From assembly GCA_030631085.1 (NCBI GenBank), contig DAOVLV010000050.1:1-9069 (forward strand): DNA of 9,069 nt, given 5' to 3'. The stretch's first letter is position 1, and the number at the start of each line of letters is the position of its first letter. Positions 5,663 through 9,069 of the stretch are shown in pieces. A model generated the notes under the pieces. That model was not told where the DNA came from. It was given only the letters and a program-made list of their open reading frames with translations, and ran no database searches. The stretch comes from Planctomycetales bacterium. Its GTDB lineage: Bacteria > Planctomycetota > Phycisphaerae > SM23-33. The position numbers were made by a program, and so were the translations under genes.

Positions 5663-6660
5663 TTGCGACGGTATATATGATTGCCGCCGGATGGGCAATG
5701 CTGCTGGTCGGAATGGTACTGTCGTTCCTCTACAGCGGCTTGGAGACGGGATGCTACGTGGTCAACAAAATCCGTCTGGACCTCCGCGCCGATTCGGGAA
5801 ACAGACCGGCCCGTCGTCTCCTGTCCATTCATCACAGTCCCGGAAGAGCGCTCGTCGTCCTCCTGGTTGGAAACAACCTCGCCAATTACCTCGCTTCGGC
5901 TGGGATGGTCCTGATACTGACCTGCTCGGGATGGACGCATCCGGACTGGTACTCCGTCGCGATCCTGACACCGGTAATCTTCATCTTCTGTGAACTGCTG
6001 CCCAAGAACCTTTTCCATCGTTACAGCGAGATGCTCGTTTATACTTTTTCGGGATTTATGGAGGTCTCGCGTCGGATATTCTCGGCGGCTGGGTTTGTTG
6101 GTCTGATTCGCGGAGGGATGTGGCTTGTGATGAAACTCGCCGGACGGCGCCTGGGTCCGACCGAAACGCCTCTGCTCCACAGCCGATACGTAACGGGCAT
6201 CCTTGCCGAAGGTCGCGCCGGAGGCGCACTGACGCATACACAGTCCGACATAGCCGAACGCATCGTCAACATCTCGCGCGTTCAAATGCGCGACGTAATG
6301 ATCCGAATTGAGGATGCTGTGCTTGTTGAAGAATCATCTCCTGTCGAATATGTCCGCGATTTGCTGCGTCTTCACGGGCATCCGCGTTTGGGGGTTTATT
6401 CAGGCCGGTCCGACAACATCGTCGGGGTGCTGAACGCTTACGACGCCCTGCTCGAAGAAAAATGGGGCGGGAGTCTTTCTCCTTATATCAAACCCGTATT
6501 GACTCTTACGGAAGACCTCGGCGTCATAGAAGCGCTCGTCCGATTGCAGCAGCGTCGGGAGGTGATGGGTTTCGTCGTTTCATCGTCCGGCGAGTACGTC
6601 GGACTGGTAACAATCAAGGACCTCGTCGAGGAAATCGTCGGCGAATTGAAGGAATGGTAG
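5659..6660 (+). CDS. CNNM-family membrane protein with CBS pair, lacking the CorC_HlyC domain
   Basis: A 333-residue divergent paralogue of the preceding gene product. The DUF21 transmembrane part (about 1-160) keeps the signature residues: YSGLETGCY (E29), GNN (71-73) and CELLPKNLF (111-119). Hydrophobic segments lie near 4-25, 63-88, 98-116 and 141-160. The CBS pair is recognisable from MRDVMIRIEDAVLV (210-223) and from GFVVSSSGEYVGLVTIKDLVEEIVGEL (304-330). The protein ends three residues after CBS2, so the CorC_HlyC domain of its neighbour is absent. The ATG overlaps the upstream stop (ATGA at 5659-5662) and is preceded by a strong GGGGGGA (5647-5653), so the two are co-translated. A hetero-oligomer with the full-length CNNM protein, in which only one subunit carries the C-terminal domain, is plausible inference. 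The in-frame extension upstream to 5437 is out-of-frame coding of the neighbour and is rejected. Confidence 0.9.
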   Translation: MIATVYMIAAGWAMLLVGMVLSFLYSGLETGCYVVNKIRLDLRADSGNRPARRLLSIHHSPGRALVVLLVGNNLANYLASAGMVLILTCSGWTHPDWYSVAILTPVIFIFCELLPKNLFHRYSEMLVYTFSGFMEVSRRIFSAAGFVGLIRGGMWLVMKLAGRRLGPTETPLLHSRYVTGILAEGRAGGALTHTQSDIAERIVNISRVQMRDVMIRIEDAVLVEESSPVEYVRDLLRLHGHPRLGVYSGRSDNIVGVLNAYDALLEEKWGGSLSPYIKPVLTLTEDLGVIEALVRLQQRREVMGFVVSSSGEYVGLVTIKDLVEEIVGELKEW

Positions 6661-6665
6661 TCGGA

Positions 6666-6698
6666 GTACCGGAATACCTGTTTGGCCGTTGCCGGTAC
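6666..6698 (+). repeat. Inverted repeat after the second CNNM gene
   Basis: GTACCGG (6666-6672) pairs perfectly with CCGGTAC (6692-6698) around a 19-nt loop, starting 6 nt after the stop codon. No U-run follows directly, so if it ends transcription it is not a standard intrinsic terminator. It abuts the left end of repeat R2. Confidence 0.35.
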
Positions 6699-6877
6699 GG
6701 CATTGGGCATTGGTCGCCGAGGGTCGTTGTACGTTACGCAGCATCCCTTGCACGTTCTGTCTTTATGATTCTGATATTTTATTGAATGGTAGAATAAAAC
6801 AAACCTGCCTGCCGATAGACAGGAAAAACCTTCATAAACCCAGTGCCACCAATGCCAAATGCCCAATGCCGAATGCC
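6699..6877. repeat. Dispersed repeat element, copy R2 (MITE-like, terminal inverted repeats)
   Basis: Second copy of the element at 1381-1530, in the same orientation. Its ends match as a 13-bp perfect inverted repeat: GGCATTGGGCATT at 6699-6711 pairs with 6858-6870, and a further GCATTC unit reaches 6877. It is about 30 bp longer than R1, partly through an internal insertion near 6811-6829, CCTGCCTGCCGATAGAC, that lies beside the shared ACAGG. There is no ORF. The right end is followed by T7 (6878-6884) directly against the pfkA stop codon. Like R1 it therefore sits immediately 3' of a minus-strand gene. It fills most of the 223-bp gap between convergent genes. Confidence 0.7.
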
Positions 6878-6883
6878 TTTTTT

Positions 6884-7996
6884 TCACCATGGTTCGATTA
6901 CATCGCCGAAGCAGGTTCCGACGGCGCGGGCTGACAGTACCAACGAATCCCCAGGCTGGACTGTGCGAATCTTCCCGGCGATGGAACTTATCTGAACCGC
7001 ATCGATCTTCCCATCCTTGACAACGACCATTTCTCCGAACCTTCCATCTGCCAGTAGTTCCGTAGCATGGTGGGCCAGCATGGTTGCCAGTATGCGGTCG
7101 AAGGCCGTCGGCGTCCCGCCCCGCTGTATGTGCCCCAGTACAATAGCTCGGCTTTCAAGACCGGTAAGTTTTTCGACCTCGTCGGCGACATATTTGGCAA
7201 TTCCGCCGAGGCGGATCGGTTCGGGGCTGGACTCATCTATATGATTGACGACCATCTCGCCCCCGGCTGGGTACGCGCCTTCGCCGATGGCGATGAGCGT
7301 GAAACGCTTCCCGTGCTTGCTGCGACGATCGCAGGCGTCAGCCACTACGTCCAGTTTGAAGGGTATCTCCGGAATCAGAATCACGTCGGTACCGCTGGCC
7401 AGACCGCTCCGAAGCGCCAACCATCCGGCGTATCGCCCCATCAATTCGACTACCATTACACGGTGATGGCTTGAGGCGGTGGTGTGAACCTTGTCCAGTG
7501 CGTCCGAACCCGTAGCCACCGCTGTATCGTGCCCGAATGTAATCTCCGTACCGGGAAGGTCGTTGTCGATCGTTTTTGGCACGCCGACAATCTTGAGACC
7601 ACGATCAATAAGTTTGGCTGCGCCGGCCATTGTCCCGTCGCCGCCGATGACGACCAATGCGTCGAGTTTGTGCTTCCGACAGTTCTCCAGCACCTGGTCG
7701 GTTACGTCCTTATCAACCCATTTACCATTTTCGAGCACCTTGAATTGCGACGGATTGGCCTTGTTGGACGCGCCAAGGATCGTCCCGCCTACCGTAAGGA
7801 TACCTGAAACGTCCGAAACGCTCAGCGGACGGATGCGGTCTTCAATCAAACCCAGATACCCGTCCTCGATACCGAAAATCTCAAGCCCGTACCTGAACAT
7901 CCCTGTCTTGGCGACGGCGCGGATAACCGCGTTCAGACCGGGACAATCGCCACCACCGGTCAGTATGCCAACGCGACAAATATTAGACTTCGTCAT
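6884..7996 (-). CDS. pfkA: 6-phosphofructokinase (group III-like, predicted ATP-using)
   Basis: Phosphorylates fructose-6-phosphate to fructose-1,6-bisphosphate in glycolysis; cytoplasmic, 370 residues. Motifs in order are the phosphoryl-donor loop GILTGGGDCPGLN (10-22), GGDGT (118-122), PKTIDND (140-146) with catalytic D144, substrate-binding MGR (186-188), IPE (208-210) and GHIQRGG (288-294) with R292. The donor signature is mixed. Gly121 in GGDGT is the ATP-type residue (PPi enzymes usually have Asp), whereas Lys141 in PKTIDND is found in PPi-dependent and in group III or plant/trypanosome ATP enzymes. ATP is the more likely donor. The start is ATG at 7996, preceded by GGAG at suitable spacing; the in-frame ATG at 8035 adds 13 unconserved residues and has no better ribosome binding site. 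It is convergent with the CNNM operon and divergent from the PilZ gene. Confidence 0.93.
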   Translation of the reverse strand: MTKSNICRVGILTGGGDCPGLNAVIRAVAKTGMFRYGLEIFGIEDGYLGLIEDRIRPLSVSDVSGILTVGGTILGASNKANPSQFKVLENGKWVDKDVTDQVLENCRKHKLDALVVIGGDGTMAGAAKLIDRGLKIVGVPKTIDNDLPGTEITFGHDTAVATGSDALDKVHTTASSHHRVMVVELMGRYAGWLALRSGLASGTDVILIPEIPFKLDVVADACDRRSKHGKRFTLIAIGEGAYPAGGEMVVNHIDESSPEPIRLGGIAKYVADEVEKLTGLESRAIVLGHIQRGGTPTAFDRILATMLAHHATELLADGRFGEMVVVKDGKIDAVQISSIAGKIRTVQPGDSLVLSARAVGTCFGDVIEPW

Positions 7997-8214
7997 TGCT
8001 TTCTCCACTTTCCACAAGCAGACCATGCCTCGCACAATATCATTTATCGGCAGGATACTTCAGAAATTTGTGCATATTATCATTTCTCACCCACTTGAAA
8101 TTATTCTTTCGTAACACTGGCGGAGGCTGGAGACTTCGTGTAGAATTTGCATGTCGGGGTTTTTTGTTGGTATTGTCGCCACGGCGACTCGCCTGTGGCG
8201 AGAGGACACTTGCG
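7997..8214. other. Divergent intergenic region between pfkA and the PilZ gene
   Basis: A 218-bp region whose centre (about 8030-8110) is AT-rich, in contrast to its surroundings. It must hold the promoters of both pfkA and the PilZ gene. Possible -10-like boxes such as TAATAT on the minus strand (8081-8076) are visible, but I find no partner -35 at good spacing, so no promoter is called. The PilZ side carries a hairpin next to the Shine-Dalgarno. Confidence 0.4.
8177..8200 (+). promoter_or_regulatory. Stable hairpin directly upstream of the PilZ-gene ribosome binding site
   Basis: CGCCAC (8177-8182) pairs with GTGGCG (8195-8200), and the inner GGCG (8183-8186) pairs with CGCC (8190-8193), with a 3-nt loop and one bulged T. 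That gives ten G/C-rich base pairs ending on the base before the Shine-Dalgarno AGAGGA (8201-8206). It may stand off or expose the ribosome binding site, or be a trimmed palindromic repeat. It does not resemble the known c-di-GMP riboswitch consensus. Confidence 0.5.
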
Positions 8215-8532
8215 ATGGATCAGCAAACACCAGCGGAACGACGGAATCATAGCCGACATCCACTCTCGATAACTGTGCAGTTCTACCACGGCCCAACCCA
8301 GCGTGAATACCCCGCCCGAAGTGTGGACATTTCCTCCGGCGGGATGCTGATGTACGTCCCGGTCGGAACGCCCGTATCGACAGGCCAGCCAATCCGCGTA
8401 ACTCTCGGAAGCCACGACAGACCGGAATTTTCCGGTTTGAGTGAACGGCCGGTCGATGCCACGATCGTCCGCGTGGACCGCAAAAAGATGATGGACGTCG
8501 GGCACATGCCCATCGGCGTCCGCTTCGCGTAG
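8215..8532 (+). CDS. Small single-domain PilZ protein (probable c-di-GMP effector)
   Basis: A 105-residue protein that is almost entirely one PilZ domain. It has the two c-di-GMP-binding motifs: RxxxR at 10-14 (R-NHS-R) and DxSxxG at 38-43 (DISSGG), followed by the family pattern of beta strands (GMLMYVP, IRVTLGS, DATIVRVDRK) and the typical ending GVRFA. Both ligand motifs are intact, so binding of c-di-GMP is expected. The downstream target is unknown, since no secretion, flagellar or cyclase gene lies nearby. The ATG at 8215 follows AGAGGA with 8-nt spacing. In-frame codons further upstream (to 7996) cross the hairpin and lack conservation to PilZ, so they are not counted. Confidence 0.88.
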   Translation: MDQQTPAERRNHSRHPLSITVQFYHGPTQREYPARSVDISSGGMLMYVPVGTPVSTGQPIRVTLGSHDRPEFSGLSERPVDATIVRVDRKKMMDVGHMPIGVRFA

Positions 8533-8585
8533 TGGTCGGTAGTCGGTAACCAGGGAAAAACGCTCTGCCCGCAGGACCCTATTGG

Positions 8586-8695
8586 GGAACCAAACGGGCC
8601 GAAACGGGCCAATTCGGAACCAAACGGAACCAAACGGAACGAAACGGAACCATTGGGAACCGTTGGGGCCAATTGGGGCCGATTCTGGCCAATTG
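8586..8695. repeat. Tandem array of eleven 10-bp degenerate units
   Basis: Eleven consecutive units of exactly 10 bp fit GG[A/G][A/C]C[C/G][A/G][A/T][A/T][C/G], for example GGAACCAAAC (8586, 8616, 8626), GGGCCGAAAC (8596), GGAACCATTG (8646) and GGGCCAATTG (8666). The last unit starts with T. There are no indels. A related unit precedes the array at about 8574-8584. The period is near one helical turn and is not a multiple of three, so protein coding is unlikely. Confidence 0.9.
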
Positions 8696-8773
8696 CAAAA
8701 TCCATAAGTCCTTGGCGGGCATAGAGTTGCGTATTTCGAGGTCGTTTTTTCGCCCATTTTGAAAAATCCGCCT

Positions 8774-8800
8774 TTGCCTATATTGCCTAACTTGCCTAAA
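8774..8800. repeat. Three 9-bp TTGCCTAnn units
   Basis: TTGCCTATA, TTGCCTAAC and TTGCCTAAA follow each other without gaps. They are immediately followed by CGGCCCAGCCT (8801-8811), which matches part of the palindromic repeat at 3641-3651. Confidence 0.75.
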
Positions 8801-8838
8801 CGGCCCAGCCTGCCGTGAGCGAAGTCGAACGGAGCACC

Positions 8839-8994
8839 ATTGCGGATTGCGGACCCGTCAGGGCTGGCCGTGGCGAGTTGCGGATTCCTCGGTATTCCGG
8901 TATTCCGGTTAATCAGTTGACTGGTTGACTGGTTCTTCTGTTTTTCACTTCTTCTGTTTTTCTTTTCCAAGTCCCAAGTCCCAAAACCCAAGTC
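8839..8994. repeat. Cluster of short tandem duplications with different periods
   Basis: In order these are ATTGCGG x2 (8839-8852), GGTATTCC x2 (8891-8906), GTTGACTG x2 (8916-8931), TTCTTCTGTTTTTC x2 with a 16-bp period (8933-8946 and 8949-8962), and CCAAGTC-type 7-mers x4 (8967-8994, third unit CCAAAAC). Five independent duplications within about 150 bp point to slippage-prone or recently expanded DNA. Confidence 0.8.
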
Positions 8995-9023
8995 CCTATT
9001 CTTCTCTCTGTATTATCTTTTCC

Positions 9024-9051
9024 GTTCGCGTTTGCGCGCGCAAACGCGAAC
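9024..9051. repeat. Perfect 28-bp palindrome with GCGCGC core
   Basis: Bases 9024-9037 are the exact reverse complement of 9038-9051, with no spacer. The core TGCGCGCGCA alternates purine and pyrimidine. No T-run follows on either strand, so it is not an intrinsic terminator. It could be a protein-binding site, a hairpin repeat or a mobile-element end; the window stops 18 bp later. Confidence 0.85.
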
Positions 9052-9069
9052 ACAAAACGGATTGCGACG

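Larger units (their letters stand above)
8533..9069. other. Gene-free region made of short tandem repeats
   Basis: No credible gene was found in these 537 bp. It holds the 11-copy 10-bp array (8586-8695), three TTGCCTAnn units (8774-8800), a mixed block of duplicated 7-, 8- and 16-bp units (8839-8994) and a perfect palindrome (9024-9051). A long open frame on the minus strand (8101-8991) crosses this region only because the repeats contain no stop in that frame; its translation is repetitive and antisense to the PilZ gene. Confidence 0.7.

Noticed and set aside
4624..6285. 553-codon open frame on the minus strand
   Set aside because: It lies opposite the two CNNM genes, which have clear domains and coupled starts. 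Its translation is rich in Arg/Ser/Thr with no domain, typical of an antisense frame in G+C-rich DNA.
6878..6884. T7 run after R2 as terminator for the CNNM operon
   Set aside because: The only stem in front of it is the 13-bp end pairing of R2 across about 145 nt, which is too wide for a classical intrinsic terminator; a role remains possible but unsupported.
7997..8035. 13-residue N-terminal extension of phosphofructokinase
   Set aside because: The ATG at 7996 is preceded by GGAG at good spacing and begins just before the conserved donor loop; the extension has no family match.
8095..8214. Possible c-di-GMP riboswitch before the PilZ gene
   Set aside because: Only a simple hairpin is visible; the conserved GEMM core and tetraloop/receptor features are not found.
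8586..8695. Possible CRISPR array
   Set aside because: The units are 10 bp and contiguous, with no unique spacers and no cas genes nearby.
8101..8991. 296-codon open frame on the minus strand with FGSVWF-like repeated residues
   Set aside because: It is antisense to the PilZ gene and passes through the 10-bp tandem array. The repetitive residues come from the DNA repeat, and there is no ribosome binding site or recognisable domain.
9011..9060. Possible intrinsic terminator at the 28-bp palindrome
   Set aside because: Neither strand has a T-run after the stem (ACAAAACGG on plus, GGAAAAGATA on minus).

Overview
The window shows moderately G+C-rich bacterial DNA carrying mostly housekeeping genes, with unusually repeat-rich intergenic DNA. 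The gene set includes a receiver-plus-histidine-kinase hybrid, a NagA-type deacetylase, MiaA, a degenerate metallo-beta-lactamase-fold protein, two CNNM/CorC-type membrane proteins, a group III-like phosphofructokinase and a small PilZ protein. That set, together with the palindromic and tandem intergenic repeats, suggests an environmental Planctomycetota-like lineage, perhaps Phycisphaerae. This is inference with low to moderate confidence, because no rRNA or lineage marker is present.

Layout: positions 1-1188 (minus) hold the first 396 codons of a response regulator/histidine kinase hybrid that runs off the left edge. Positions 1189-1527 are intergenic and contain repeat element copy R1. 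nagA (minus, 1528-2568) and miaA (plus, from 2665) diverge from a roughly 100 bp region with a good -35/-10 pair on each strand. Both promoters sit so close to the start codons that leaderless mRNAs are predicted. A large palindromic repeat follows miaA (3585-3653). Then come three tightly packed plus-strand genes: an MBL-fold protein missing most of its metal motif (3695-4378), a full-length CNNM/CBS/CorC protein (4382-5662), and a second CNNM/CBS protein lacking the C-terminal CorC domain (5659-6660). A second copy of the repeat element, R2 (6699-6877), separates this set from the convergent pfkA gene (minus, 6884-7996). A PilZ-domain gene (plus, 8215-8532) diverges from pfkA and has a hairpin directly before its ribosome binding site. 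The last 537 bp (8533-9069) have no credible gene and are a mosaic of short tandem repeats of several period lengths, ending in a perfect 28-bp palindrome.

How the genes fit together: MBL-CNNM1-CNNM2 looks like one translationally coupled unit (3-nt gap, then 4-nt overlap), probably for membrane divalent-cation handling. The rest are unlinked functions: amino-sugar catabolism (NagA), tRNA modification (MiaA), glycolysis (PFK), phosphorelay signalling and probable c-di-GMP sensing (PilZ). I see no defence system, prophage, CRISPR array or autonomous transposon. The features most worth follow-up are the paired leaderless promoters, the R1/R2 elements (R1 appears to supply the nagA stop codon), the pseudo-MBL protein fixed beside two CNNM proteins, and the repeat mosaic at the right end.
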